Shown here: one piece after another, positions 34,321 through 44,500 of the stretch | Layout of the letters: each line of letters begins with the position of its first letter | How positions within the stretch are numbered: position 1 is the first letter of the stretch | Assembly (NCBI RefSeq): GCF_009939295.1 | Contig: NZ_WVIC01000001.1 | Coordinates: 1-64,000 of the forward strand | Direction of reading: 5' to 3' | From: Petrachloros mirabilis ULC683 | Lineage (GTDB): Bacteria > Cyanobacteriota > Cyanobacteriia > Thermosynechococcales > Thermosynechococcaceae | Length of the DNA stretch: 64,000 bases | Notes under the pieces: generated by a model | Seen by the model: only the letters and a program-made list of their open reading frames with translations | The model's database searches: none | Told to the model about the DNA's origin: nothing | Made by a program: the position numbers and the translations under genes

Positions 34321-35016
34321 ATGTCCACTGAGAATGAAGTGCGCGATCTATTTAATCGGATTGCGTCTGACTACGATAGGCTCAATGATGTCCTGAGTCT
34401 GGGGCTGCATCGTATTTGGAAGCAGATGACGGTGAAGTGGGTTAACCCAGCCCCAGGGGCAGTTTGTTTGGATGTCTGCTGTGGCAGTGGAGACCTAGCC
34501 CAGATCCTGGCTCGTCGAGTGGGCCGCCATGGGCAGGTTTATGGGTTAGATTTTTCTGCGATGCTGCTGACGATTGCCCAACAGCGGGATGTTCCCTCGG
34601 TGCATAAAGCGCCCATTGCCTGGGTGGAGGGCGACGCCCTGGCGCTATCGTTTCCGGCGAATACATTTGACGGAGTGACGATGGGCTATGGCTTGCGCAA
34701 TGTCACTGATGTAGGGCAAAGTCTGGCTGAAATCCTGCGGGTGCTGAAGCCGGGTGGACGAGCTGCGATTCTCGACTTTTGTAAGGCTCCTGATGGCTGC
34801 ACCCAACAGTTTCAGCAGTGGTATTTACACACTTTGGTGGTGCCAATTGCCACTCAATTAGGGCTGAAAGCGGAATACACCTATATTGAAGCGAGTTTGG
34901 CTCGTTTTTTGATGGGCTCGGAGCAGGTGGCCTTAGCTCAGTCTTTAGGGTTTGGGCAGGCAAAATACTATGCGATCGCAGCCAACACCATGGGCATTTT
35001 AGTCTTACAAAAATAA
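34321..35016 (+). CDS. menG: 2-phytyl-1,4-naphthoquinone methyltransferase (MenG/UbiE family)
   Basis: This 231-residue SAM methyltransferase catalyses the last step of phylloquinone synthesis, methylating demethylphylloquinone for photosystem I. Family marks are VRDLFNRIASDYDRLNDVLS and LGLHRIWK near the start, SAM motif I LDVCCGSGDLA, and VTMGYGLRNVTD, the UbiE/MenG signature. The end is AKYYAIAANTMGILVLQK. ATG 34321 has AAGGAG seven bases upstream; a TTG two codons earlier is not needed. It is probably membrane-associated. No other men gene is adjacent. Confidence 0.93.
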   Translation: MSTENEVRDLFNRIASDYDRLNDVLSLGLHRIWKQMTVKWVNPAPGAVCLDVCCGSGDLAQILARRVGRHGQVYGLDFSAMLLTIAQQRDVPSVHKAPIAWVEGDALALSFPANTFDGVTMGYGLRNVTDVGQSLAEILRVLKPGGRAAILDFCKAPDGCTQQFQQWYLHTLVVPIATQLGLKAEYTYIEASLARFLMGSEQVALAQSLGFGQAKYYAIAANTMGILVLQK

Positions 35017-35076
35017 TTTTCCCATGCAGCGATTGGGTATCTTAGGGTATGAGCATCAACAGGATGGACTAGCCTC

Positions 35077-37683
35077 ATGATTGTCTGGGTAGGCTTCGGG
35101 GTTGGAATCAGCATTATCATTGGGTTAGTTTACGGGTTAAGGCGCATCCATCGCCAGCACATTCAATCCTTGCAGACCCGTTTGGATCAGACCCAAGCCG
35201 AGTTAACCCAGGCCAATCAAACCCGCACTCAACTGCAAGCTGCCCTAGACCAAAGTCACCAGCAGATCACCACCCTCATTAGTAATCTGCCGGGATATTT
35301 TTACATTGTGGAAAACGATCAAGATTACACCCCTACCTTGACTAGTGAAGGAGCCTATGACCTGACGGGGTATCGCCAGGACGAATATCTTCATAGTCGA
35401 ACCATCTCTTGTGGCCAGGAAATTCATCCTGAAGATCAAGATCGAGTCTGGGCGCAAGTGCAAACCGCCATTGCCCAGCAACAGCCCTATGAATGTACCT
35501 ATCGTATTCACACTCAAACCGGAGCAACTCGGTGGGCTTGGGAACGTGGGCGAGGCGTCTTTGATACCTCAGGGCGGTTGCTTTACCTCAGTGGTGTGGT
35601 TACAGACATTACGGAGTTAACCCAAGCTCAAGAATCTATCCAGCAGCTGGGGATGGCTGTCGAAAATGCCATGACGGGCATTTCAAAGCTGGATTTAGAA
35701 TGGCGGTTTGTAATGGTGCGTGAGGGCTACGCCCACATGCTGGGTTACGAGCCCGCAGAAATGTTGGGTCAATCTTGGACCGATACCGTCCTCCCAGAAG
35801 ACCATCCCCTAGGCGAACAAGCGTTTCGACGGATGCAACAGGCGGGGCGGGCAGAACAAGATCTGCGGGCGCTGTGCAAAGATGGCTCCATTTTTGATAA
35901 ACAAGTTCTACTGGTGCAAACCCAGGACGCTCAGGGACAACCCAACGGCCACTATTGCTTCATGCGCGATATTTCAGATCGCAAGCAAGCAGAAGCTGCC
36001 CTGCGCCAGAGTGAGCTGACAAACCGAGCCTTGATTCAAGCAATCCCCGATATATTGCTGCGCATCAAGCTGGATGGCACCTGTGTAGATATGAAACGGG
36101 TGCAGGAATTTGACACCTCCCCCTTGAACCACGACCGATATTGCACATTGTTACCTTTAGATGAAACGAGTGAGCATCGTAGCCACATTCAGAGAGCTTT
36201 GGATACCCAAAGCATGCAGATCTATGAGTATCAGTACGAGGTTGAGGGTAATCTCCACGAGGCCGAAGCTCGGATTGTGGTTCTGAGTCAAGATGAAGTC
36301 TTAGTGATGATTCGGGATATCACCCAACGCAAACAAACCGAACTGCACTTGGTTCATGCGGCTTATCATGATGACCTCACCCACTTGCCCAACCGAGCGC
36401 TGTTTCTCAACCGCGTGGAGCAAGCTTTAGCCAAGATCCAGTCATTCTCTGACTATCAATTTGCCATTTTGTTTGCTGATCTCGATCACTTTAAGGTGAT
36501 CAACGATAGTCTTGGCCATCTCGTCGGCGATCACCTCCTCATTGAAGTGGCTCGCGTGCTCCAGCACTGTGTTCGCGGCATGGATACCGTCGCACGGTTG
36601 GGGGGCGATGAATTTACGATCTTACTCGATGGGGTGAGCGGGGTTGAGGATGCCACCCGCATTGCTGATCGGATTCGAGACGCCTTGCAACACCCCTTCT
36701 TGATTGAGGGGCACAGTATTTTTACCAATGTCAGCATCGGCATTTTGCTAAGCTCTCAAGCCTATGGTCAACCTGAGGAATTGCTTCGGGATGCTGATAT
36801 TGCCCTCTACCGTGCCAAAGAGCAGGGGCGAAGCCGCTATGCAGTGTTTGATCAGACCATGTATGCCCAAGCCTGTGATCGACTCCGACTTGAAAACGAG
36901 CTGCGGCAAGCCCTAGAGTTACAGGAATTGCAATTATACTATCAGCCAATTATTTCCCTGAAGCACCACAAACTGGTTGGGTTTGAAGCCCTGCTGCGAT
37001 GGGAGCATCCACAGCAGGGGATCATTCCAGCCAGCGAATTTATTCCCATAGCTGAAGAGTCAGGGATGATCATCCCCATTGGCCAGTGGGTTCTAGAGAC
37101 TGCTTGTCGGCAAATGCTGGCTTGGCGATCGCAGTTCCCGACGGCAGCCGAAATTCTGATGAGCGTCAACATTTCAGCTCAGCAGCTTTTAGAACCTGGC
37201 CTGCTTGAGACGGTTATGCAACTTTTGGCAACTTGTTCTTACCAACAGCCCATGCTCAAGCTCGAAATTACTGAGAGCCTATTTCTGCAATCCACCGAGA
37301 CGACGAAGCAACTATTTGCCCAAACCCAAAGGCAACCCCTGTACCTCAGCCTGGATGACTTTGGTACTGGATATTCGTCCATGAGTTATCTGCACCAGTT
37401 TCCGGTACATGAACTTAAAATTGATCGGTCTTTTATTTCCCAGATGCAGGCAGGGTGTAAAAACCTAGAAATTGTCCGCGCTATTTTGGCCATGGCTCAT
37501 GCCTTGGGAATTGAGGTGGTGGCTGAGGGGGTTGAAAACCCTGAACAGGCTAAGCAACTCCAAGACCTAGGCTGTGAATTTGCCCAGGGATTTCTATTTT
37601 CACCTCCCCTGGATGCCCTCTCGGCAGAGGCTCTGTTGGTGGTGCAACGACAATTTAAATGGCAGTCTCCTTCGGAACGCTGA
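35077..37683 (+). CDS. PAS-GGDEF-EAL cyclic-di-GMP protein
   Basis: The 868-residue product has an N-terminal membrane helix (VGFGVGISIIIGLVYGL), a coiled coil, two to three PAS/PAC domains (about 65-440), a GGDEF domain (about 445-605) and an EAL domain (about 615-868). The cyclase site is intact (RLGGDEF), with an inhibitory I-site RGMD five residues before it. The phosphodiesterase site also looks intact: FEALLRW, SVNISAQ, LEITES, DDFGTGYS, LKIDRSF and AEGVE. So it could make or break c-di-GMP, depending on signals at the PAS domains. It lies 60 nt after menG. Confidence 0.94.
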   Translation: MIVWVGFGVGISIIIGLVYGLRRIHRQHIQSLQTRLDQTQAELTQANQTRTQLQAALDQSHQQITTLISNLPGYFYIVENDQDYTPTLTSEGAYDLTGYRQDEYLHSRTISCGQEIHPEDQDRVWAQVQTAIAQQQPYECTYRIHTQTGATRWAWERGRGVFDTSGRLLYLSGVVTDITELTQAQESIQQLGMAVENAMTGISKLDLEWRFVMVREGYAHMLGYEPAEMLGQSWTDTVLPEDHPLGEQAFRRMQQAGRAEQDLRALCKDGSIFDKQVLLVQTQDAQGQPNGHYCFMRDISDRKQAEAALRQSELTNRALIQAIPDILLRIKLDGTCVDMKRVQEFDTSPLNHDRYCTLLPLDETSEHRSHIQRALDTQSMQIYEYQYEVEGNLHEAEARIVVLSQDEVLVMIRDITQRKQTELHLVHAAYHDDLTHLPNRALFLNRVEQALAKIQSFSDYQFAILFADLDHFKVINDSLGHLVGDHLLIEVARVLQHCVRGMDTVARLGGDEFTILLDGVSGVEDATRIADRIRDALQHPFLIEGHSIFTNVSIGILLSSQAYGQPEELLRDADIALYRAKEQGRSRYAVFDQTMYAQACDRLRLENELRQALELQELQLYYQPIISLKHHKLVGFEALLRWEHPQQGIIPASEFIPIAEESGMIIPIGQWVLETACRQMLAWRSQFPTAAEILMSVNISAQQLLEPGLLETVMQLLATCSYQQPMLKLEITESLFLQSTETTKQLFAQTQRQPLYLSLDDFGTGYSSMSYLHQFPVHELKIDRSFISQMQAGCKNLEIVRAILAMAHALGIEVVAEGVENPEQAKQLQDLGCEFAQGFLFSPPLDALSAEALLVVQRQFKWQSPSER

Positions 37684-37750
37684 CGTAAGGGTGGGCTTGG
37701 CTGCGATCGCGTCCGGCGGCCTTGTCTACATAGAGCACTTGGTCATTTAT
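37655..37750 (-). pseudogene. Possible remnant of a GGDEF-domain C-terminus
   Basis: On the minus strand, directly after the IF-3 stop, the sequence reads NDQVLYVDKAAGRDRSQA, similar to the ADQALYxAKxxGRNR end of diguanylate cyclase domains, then a short tail to a stop at 37,655 that overlaps the plus-strand EAL gene. About 25 codons are involved, with no start. It may be the end of a lost GGDEF gene. The match is short and could be chance. Confidence 0.35.
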
Positions 37751-37757
37751 AACCCGC

Positions 37758-38252
37758 TTAGGCTGGCACAACTTGAACAATGAGTGCTCGTCGGTCGAGA
37801 GACTGCACCTTGCCGACTGTACTCAGATCTTGAGCAATGCGGTCTAGCATATCAGCAGCGCGATCGCGGTGTTGATGTTCTCGACCCCGCAGACGAATTT
37901 GAAACTTAACTGAATCCCCTTTTCCTAACCACTCCACAGCCCGCTCAATCCGCAAGGTGTAGTCAGCTTCTCCTACATTGGGGCGCAGTTTCACCTCTTT
38001 GACAGAGGGTCTAGCACTTTGCCCTTGGTTTTGGCGTTTCTTTTGCTGATAGCGCAACTTGCCATAGTTCAGGATCTTAGCAACAGGCGCTTCTTTACCC
38101 TGGGACACAACGACGAGATCCAAGTCAACACTTTCTGCTAGATCCAGGGCTTCCCGGGTATCGGTGAGCCCTAGCTTATTGCCTTCATGGTCAATGAGAA
38201 AGACCTGAGGAGATTTGATTTGGCGGTTGGTGAGTTGGGTTTGAGTGGCGAT
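37758..38252 (-). CDS. infC: Translation initiation factor IF-3, divergent, with non-AUG start
   Basis: IF-3 binds the 30S subunit and checks the initiator tRNA and start codon. The IF-3 signature is complete (KILNYGKLRYQQKK), and the C-domain includes SVKEVKLRPNVGEADYTL and VKFQIRLRGREHQH. Homology continues upstream of the first TTG/ATG-type codon (LTNRQIKSPQVFLIDHEGNK), up to an in-frame TAG, with no ATG, GTG or TTG. The only well-placed start is ATC at 38,252, eight bases after a perfect AAGGAG (38,261-38,266); ATT at 38,258 is only two bases from it. E. coli infC uses AUU and Myxococcus uses AUC, for autoregulation. It is shorter and more divergent than the usual cyanobacterial IF-3, so probably a second copy. 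Confidence 0.88.
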   Translation of the reverse strand: MATQTQLTNRQIKSPQVFLIDHEGNKLGLTDTREALDLAESVDLDLVVVSQGKEAPVAKILNYGKLRYQQKKRQNQGQSARPSVKEVKLRPNVGEADYTLRIERAVEWLGKGDSVKFQIRLRGREHQHRDRAADMLDRIAQDLSTVGKVQSLDRRALIVQVVPA

Positions 38253-38450
38253 AGGAATGTCTCCTTGTGATTGTGCTCTAGTGGGACTAATCTAGGCTCT
38301 ACAAATGATGCGACCCTATGGACGCTTCTATAGCTAGATTAACACAGGCCCACTAGGCGCTAATCTGTCTTCAGGTTTGCCTTGACAGTCAGACCCGCAC
38401 AGGGTCGCAAACCCGTATACTGGACAAGTTTTCGATCATGGGACAGCACC

Positions 38451-39092
38451 TTGGGCATTGATCTGCGCAGCTATGTTTACATCGACCGCCTCCAGTCTCA
38501 GCACGCAGCTTATATGGGCGCTGTGGCTGTTGGGTTTTTGCCCCTTCCTGGGGATGCTTCTCTGTGGATTGAAGTATCTCCTGGCATCGAAATCAATCGC
38601 GTTACCGATGTGGCGCTCAAGGCAGCCGTGGTTCGTCCTGGGGTGCTGGTGGTTGAGCGACTCTATGGCCTGCTAGAGCTGCACGCAACCAATCAGGGCG
38701 AAATTCGCGCGGCAGGAACAGCCATTCTGGATGCACTGGGTGTCAAGCGCCAAGACTGCCGCAAGCCCAGGGTACTGTCCAGCCAAATTATTCGGAACAT
38801 TGACCCCCATCATGCTCAATTGGTTAACCGCAATCGTCGTGGGCAGATGTTATTGGCCGGTCAGACTCTCTATGTATTTGAGGTAGAGCCTGCTGCCTAT
38901 GCGGCCTTGGCCGCCAATGAAGCAGAAAAGGCTGCCTTGATCAATATCCTGCAAATTTCTGCTGTCGGCAGCTTGGGTCGTCTCTATCTGGGGGGCGAAG
39001 AGCGAGATATTTTGGCGGCAGCTCAAGCGGTCTTGGGTGCCATGGAAAATGTTATCGGGCGCGAGAATGGAGCAAAGGATCGACAGGAGTAA
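38451..39092 (+). CDS. ccmP: Beta-carboxysome tandem-BMC shell protein CcmP
   Basis: The 213-residue product consists of two bacterial-microcompartment domains. Matching family segments are [20 protein letters not shown] at the start, [20 protein letters not shown], and in the second half [20 protein letters not shown] and [20 protein letters not shown]. CcmP forms stacked pseudohexamers with a large gated pore in the beta-carboxysome shell. The TTG start at 38,451 gives the length expected of CcmP; the frame is open to a TTG at 38,382, but that adds 23 unrelated residues. It is a satellite locus away from ccmKLMN, as is usual for ccmP. The gene is divergent from infC. Confidence 0.88.
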   Translation: MGIDLRSYVYIDRLQSQHAAYMGAVAVGFLPLPGDASLWIEVSPGIEINRVTDVALKAAVVRPGVLVVERLYGLLELHATNQGEIRAAGTAILDALGVKRQDCRKPRVLSSQIIRNIDPHHAQLVNRNRRGQMLLAGQTLYVFEVEPAAYAALAANEAEKAALINILQISAVGSLGRLYLGGEERDILAAAQAVLGAMENVIGRENGAKDRQE

Positions 39093-39114
39093 GTAGGTGA
39101 GTGCAATTAAATAG

Positions 39115-39185
39115 AGGATGTGAGCGGGGGTGGAGGGGGTTTCACCCCCTGCCCGGGGGCTGCGCCCCCAAACCCCCTTTTTACA
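39115..39185. repeat. GC-rich double-hairpin repeat
   Basis: GAGGGGGTttcACCCCCTG and GGGGGCTGCGCCCCC form adjacent hairpins, then aaacccccttttt. The layout resembles the interior of the 114-bp element at 17.3 kb. A T-run on the plus strand follows (about 39,176-39,181), so it could also end the ccmP transcript. Confidence 0.5.
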
Positions 39186-39238
39186 ATTAATTTTAGATTT
39201 GGCTACTTAATCTGGGTGATGTTGTCAGGATATTGGCC

Positions 39239-40099
39239 ATGACGAATCAAGCACATTATCAACAACTGAGTCAGGGCGTCGCCCAGTGGAATCAATGGCG
39301 GCAGCAACACCCAGATCTTGTCCCGAACCTAAACGGGGTCAATCTCAGCGGGATGCGCTTAGTGGGGATCAACCTCAGGGATGCCCAACTCAACAATGCC
39401 ACCCTCTACAACACTGATTTAGATGGGGCAAATTTGTCTGGAGCGCAGCTTTCTCAGGCAACCCTGCTGCACGCTAGTTTGATGCATACCAACTTGACAG
39501 GCAGCCAGCTGATTGGGGCATTGCTCAGTGCCGCCTGCATGGATGGGGCAATTCTGGTGCAGGCGGTGTTAACCGGGGCAGATTTGAAGATGGCGTCGCT
39601 CAATCATGCAGATTTAAGTCAGGCTCGATTAGAAGCCGTGGATTTTCGAGGTGCAAGCCTGCGAGAGGCAGACCTAGACAGTGCGAATCTGCAACGGGCG
39701 AATGTTCAAGAGGCCAATTTAATGCAGGCCAATTTGTGTCAAGCCAATCTCAGTTTTGCCGAGCTTGTAGGGGCAGCCTGCCACCAAGCCTATTTTTATC
39801 GTGCTAATCTGCATCAGGCTAACTTAGAGGCAGCGCAGATGATTGGTAGCTATCTCTTGCGGGCAGATTTGAGTCAGGCCAATTTAAGTCGTGCTGATTT
39901 GTCTTGGTCAAATTTAGGTCAGGCAAATCTGACGGACGCGAACTTGTATCGCACGAATTTACGAGGAGTTGATTGTCGCCGAGCAGATCTACGCCGGGCG
40001 AATTTGTCGGTGGCTCACGTGCAGGGAACTAACTTCAGTCAAGCGCTGCTAAGCGAAACGCTGCTGGCTGTTGACGCTGATAGCTGGCATAGGCTTTGA
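39239..40099 (+). CDS. Pentapeptide-repeat protein
   Basis: The 286-residue product, after about 40 N-terminal residues, is a run of roughly 45 A(D/N)Lxx units such as DLDGANLSGAQLSQATL, ANLQRANVQEANLMQANL and ADLSQANLSRADLSWSNL. This folds into a right-handed quadrilateral beta-helix. Such proteins are abundant in cyanobacteria; most have no known function, and some act on gyrase or in targeting. There is no signal peptide or extra domain. ATG 39239 is chosen over an in-frame TTG two codons upstream. It is convergent with the response-regulator kinase gene. Confidence 0.92.
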   Translation: MTNQAHYQQLSQGVAQWNQWRQQHPDLVPNLNGVNLSGMRLVGINLRDAQLNNATLYNTDLDGANLSGAQLSQATLLHASLMHTNLTGSQLIGALLSAACMDGAILVQAVLTGADLKMASLNHADLSQARLEAVDFRGASLREADLDSANLQRANVQEANLMQANLCQANLSFAELVGAACHQAYFYRANLHQANLEAAQMIGSYLLRADLSQANLSRADLSWSNLGQANLTDANLYRTNLRGVDCRRADLRRANLSVAHVQGTNFSQALLSETLLAVDADSWHRL

Positions 40100-40179
40100 C
40101 CAGATCAATATCTATGCTGTCGTTGTCTAGATCTGAGTTTAGAGGGTGCATCTCACTTTTGAGCGGACAGGAATTGTCA

Positions 40180-41301
40180 CTAAGGCTGAACCAGGGGAAG
40201 CTCGACTGTGAAACAACTCCCTTGGTTAGGGGTTGAGCGGACAAAAATGCGCCCATGGTGGGCTTCTACGATGTATCGGGAGAGGTGCAAGCCTAAGCCA
40301 TTGCCAGCTTGGGGGTGTTGACCCTGATGAAAGCGCTCAAACAAATAGGTTTGCTCTGCGTCTGGAATGCCGATGCCGTTGTCTTCAATGCTGAGGCGAA
40401 TCAGTGGGGGCGTTCTGGTTGATGCAGCGTCAGCGTCTAAGATCACGGTGATGATGCCGCGATCGCTAAATTTAATGGCATTGTCTAGCAGATTGGTGAC
40501 CACCCGCTTTAGCTCCAGACGGTCGCCTTCTATGGGCGGCAGTTGGGGGTTGATCTGGGTCTGAATCTGAAGTTGTTTTTCCTGGGCGAGGGGCATCAGT
40601 GCTTGAATTACCTGAGTGACAATAGCCCCGAGGTCTACAGACTGGAAGTGGAGTCGCTGCTGTCCGGCTTCAAATCGATAGACCTGAAGTAAGTTATTAA
40701 CCATCGCCAGCAGGGTTTGATTGCTGAGTGCCATGGTTTTCAGCGCCTCGGTCAGCTCGATCGGTAGATCGCCAAAGGCTCGTTCTTCTAAAATTAGCTC
40801 CAGCATTCGATCCGCTGCAATTAGGGGGGTGCGCAAATCATGGGTGAGCCGAGAGACAAAATCTTCCCGCTGTTGGGCAATGCGATCGCGCTCATCAATG
40901 CTGTGTTTGAGCCGGAGTAAAGATCGAACCCGTGCCAGCAGTTCTTCCACTTCTACCGGCTTACGCACGAAGTCATCTGCCCCCACATCCAGCCCCCGAA
41001 CCACGCAAGTTTGGTCATGGGCGCTCAGCAATAGAATGGGAATAAAGCCCAAGTCCGGAGTTTGGCGAATGCGCCGGGTCACTTCATAGCCATCTATACC
41101 GGGCATCATCACATCTAACAGCACTAAGTCCGGGGGTGTTGTTGCAATGAGAGCCAGGGCTGTTTCGCCGTTATCAGCGAGAACAATCTCGTACCCTTCA
41201 TCGGCCAACATTGCCTGAACCAAAAAGAGGTTGTCTGGCAAATCATCCACCACCAGCAGGCGACTGGGGCGGGAACGAGAGGGAAGGGATGTATGGGTCA
41301 T
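40180..41301 (-). CDS. Response regulator-histidine kinase hybrid (REC-HisKA-HATPase)
   Basis: The 373-residue soluble protein has an N-terminal receiver domain (about 14-130) with DD acid pocket (VVDDLPD), phospho-acceptor Asp in LLDVMMPGIDGYE and Lys in VRKPVE. A dimerisation helix follows with His in SRLTHDLRTPL, and then an HATPase with N box (LDNAIKF), G1 (IEDNGIGIPD), F box (FERFHQG) and G2 (GNGLGLHLS). There is no membrane span or PAS, so input is likely phosphotransfer to the receiver. Such short hybrids are frequent in cyanobacteria. The cognate regulator is not adjacent. Confidence 0.93.
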   Translation of the reverse strand: MTHTSLPSRSRPSRLLVVDDLPDNLFLVQAMLADEGYEIVLADNGETALALIATTPPDLVLLDVMMPGIDGYEVTRRIRQTPDLGFIPILLLSAHDQTCVVRGLDVGADDFVRKPVEVEELLARVRSLLRLKHSIDERDRIAQQREDFVSRLTHDLRTPLIAADRMLELILEERAFGDLPIELTEALKTMALSNQTLLAMVNNLLQVYRFEAGQQRLHFQSVDLGAIVTQVIQALMPLAQEKQLQIQTQINPQLPPIEGDRLELKRVVTNLLDNAIKFSDRGIITVILDADAASTRTPPLIRLSIEDNGIGIPDAEQTYLFERFHQGQHPQAGNGLGLHLSRYIVEAHHGRIFVRSTPNQGSCFTVELPLVQP

Positions 41302-41564
41302 CCGTCGAGCTCAATCACTGGATAGGGTGGCTAAATACGCTCGGAATCTGACACGGGTCACGCCAACTTTAGCGTCACCTCTGGGGAGACACAGGCAGCG
41401 GGATCAGCCCAAGAACTTACTGATATACCGATGCACAGTTATCAAACCGAAAACTGGGTCGGGATGTGTAGCGATTCCGTTCTTTCTCTAGCATAGGCGG
41501 ACGCAAGGGCTCCCAACCCCAGTGAGAATGCGGAAGTTTGAGCCTTCCATTTCATGTCCAAAAA

Positions 41565-44500
41565 TTAGCTTGAGAGGCCATCCGGTTGAGACTTAGTGGG
41601 GGTTAGAGGTGTTGGGGCATGGTCTGAAACCCTTTTGCGAAGGTGAGTTCGGGCAGGAATGCCCCGCCGCCAGTGCCAACCAGGCCCGTCGTGGAGCAAC
41701 AGATAAAAGCAGGGAATGATGAAGAGGGTGAGCACGGTTGCCAGTGATAACCCGGAGAAAACCACCACGCCCAAAGGCTGCAAGAATTCAGATCCTTCCC
41801 CAACGCCTAGAGCCAGGGGAAACATTCCCAAAACGGTGGTGATGGTGGTCATCAAGATCGGGCGGAGGCGCTGGGGTGCTGCTTGCAAAATGGCATCGAT
41901 GCGATCGCAGCTCTGCTGTTCACGAATTTGATTGGCCAAATCCACCATAATGATGGCGTTGTTGACCACAATCCCTACCAGCAACACCACCCCAATGATC
42001 ACCGTCGCTCCAATGGCGGTTTGGGTGAGGAATAGCCCCAACACCCCACCCGAAAGAGAGAGGGGAATTGTAAACAAGATCACCAACGGGTCAATTAGGG
42101 AGTTGTACTGCACCGCCATGACCACAAACACAAAGAAGCTGGCTAAACTCCCCAGCACCAGCAGTGCCGTCTGAATTTCGCGGTTGCGCTCCGCCGCCGA
42201 ACTTGGCAGCAAACGAACGCCCTCAGGAAGTTCAATGCCAGAGACAATCTCATCCACCTCTTCTAGAGCCGCCCCTAAGTTGGCTCCTTCGGTGAGCGAC
42301 CCGGCAATCAAAAACACTGCTCGCTGATTTATGCGCTGAATTTCACCAGGTGCTTGGCCTTCCTCAATGCGAGCCACATCAGCCAGTTGAATCGGCTGAC
42401 GATTGTCGCCAAATAGGGGAATGCGTGCCAGTTGTGAAGCCTGTTGAATGGCGGTACGATCCAGTTGCACCCGAACATCGACCAACCGGTCGCCCCGCTG
42501 TAGTTGGGTGGGTACTGAGCCTTCCAAGGCAGTTTGAATGGTATTGCCAATGTCAGTGGTGCTGAGTCCCAAAGCCCGAGCCCGCTCCCAGTCCGGAATG
42601 ACCCTTAGCTCTGGCTCTCTAGAATCGGCATCGGGACGGAAACTACTCAGGGTGGCTTCTTGGTCTAGGGTACTGAGCACCTCACGGCCTGCGGCTTCCA
42701 GGGTGTCAATGTCATCTCCCTGGAGGATCACATCCACATCCGCGTTGCGCAGCGGCGAGTTGGAGAGCACCAACCCACGCACCTGTCCCGGCGACAGGCG
42801 CAGGCGAATATCCACCAGATTCAGACGGTTAAATTCTTGATTCACCCGATCCACATAGGCTTCAATATCGCTGCCAGGTTTGAGGGTGATGTTGCTAGTG
42901 CTGCGCAGGGGATTTTCGGTGGTGTTGCTGCCAAACAAAAAGCCACCCACCGTGCTAAACACATATTCCGTTTCGGGTTGCTCCAAGAGAATCTCATTCA
43001 CCGCCGCCATCACCTTTTGGTTGGAGGCAAGGGGAGTACCCGCCGGGAACTGGGCGAATAAATTGGCCTGCCCGGTATTGATGCGAGGCAAAATTTCCTG
43101 GGGCACTTGACCCAGCATCCACCAACTGCTGCCCCCTAAGACCACAAAGGCCAACAGGATGATCAAAATACGGAGCCGCAAAACCTGAAGCAGAATGTTG
43201 CGATAGCCCGCCGTAGCCGCCTCAAAGCGACGGTTAAACCCCCGAAGCAAGAAGAAGCGGTTGATGCCGCTGCGCCAGGGAACGGCCAACAGCCGCGACG
43301 TGATCATGGGCACAACGGTGAGGGCAATCAAAATGGAGGCGGCCACGGCAAAGCTAATGGTCAAAATTAGCTCGTTAAACAGCAAGGCAAAAAAGCCCCC
43401 AATCATCAGAAAGGGCAGCACTGAGACCAAGTTGGTGCTGGTGGAAGCCACCAGGGCAGATTCTACGGAGGAGCTGCTGCGAATCGATTGCTCAATCACC
43501 TGCTTGGGGGTCAGGGCGGTGGTGGCATCCTGGCCTGGGGTCATCCCCACCCCTTCGGCAATGGTTTCGAGCATGACGATGGAGTTATCCACCACGATCC
43601 CCACCCCCAGAGCCAGGCCGCCCAGGCTAAACACATTCAAGGACAGCCCGGTAAGACGCATAAAAATCAGGGCTGCCAGGATGGCCAAGGGAATGGAAAT
43701 CACAATAATGAGCGTCTGTCGCAAGGATCCTAAGAACAGCAGCACAGAAATGGCTGCCAAGCCTGCCCCAATTAAACCTGCGGTGGCCACATTGGAGATA
43801 GAGTTGCGAATAAAGATCGACTCATCCAGGGTGGGAAGGGTATCAATGTCCTCAGGTAGGATGCCCCCCGATCGCAGCTCTTCGATGCGGTCTTTGACAC
43901 GGTTGACCACCTCAATCGAATTAGCATCGGGTTGCTTTTGGACACTGATCTTGACCGCAGACTGGCCATTCAGCAGGGCTGCTACGCGCTGATCTTTGGT
44001 GCCATCAACGACCTCGGCAAAGTCTCGCAAATAGACCCGACGGGTGAGGGGGTTGTCTGAATTGAGGTTGGTGCTGAGTTGAGGATCTCGAACCTCAAAG
44101 GCAAGATTGCGAATTTCCCTAACGCTGTCAAAGCGTCCCACGGTTCGGGTGAGTCGCTCGGCATTTTCGCCACGCAGCCGCCCCCCTGAGACATCTTGGT
44201 TGCGATCGCGCAATTCATTCAACACATCCGGCAACCCCACTCCCAGGGCCTGAAGCCGCGCCAGGTCAATGTTGATCCGAATCTCTTCTTCCTGGCCACC
44301 GGAGACATCCACCGAGGCCACCCCCGGAATCACGGTGAGTTCTCGGGCTAGGTCTTCATCGGCCAAAACCCGCAGTTCTGCTGCGTTGCGGGTCGGTGAA
44401 GTCAGCGCCATTTCATAGACAGGCAGTTGAGAGGGATCGGCCTTAAACAGGCGAGGTTCTTCAATGGCATCCGGGAGCTGCCCCCGGCCTCGATTAAAGG

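Noticed and set aside
38382-38421. TTGACA and TATACT as a ccmP promoter
   Set aside because: The spacing is 28 nt, too long for a sigma-70 promoter, although TATACT alone might serve as a -10.
42837-43992. Long plus-strand ORFs inside the RND permease gene
   Set aside because: They are antisense shadows of a strongly conserved membrane protein; their composition mirrors its codons.
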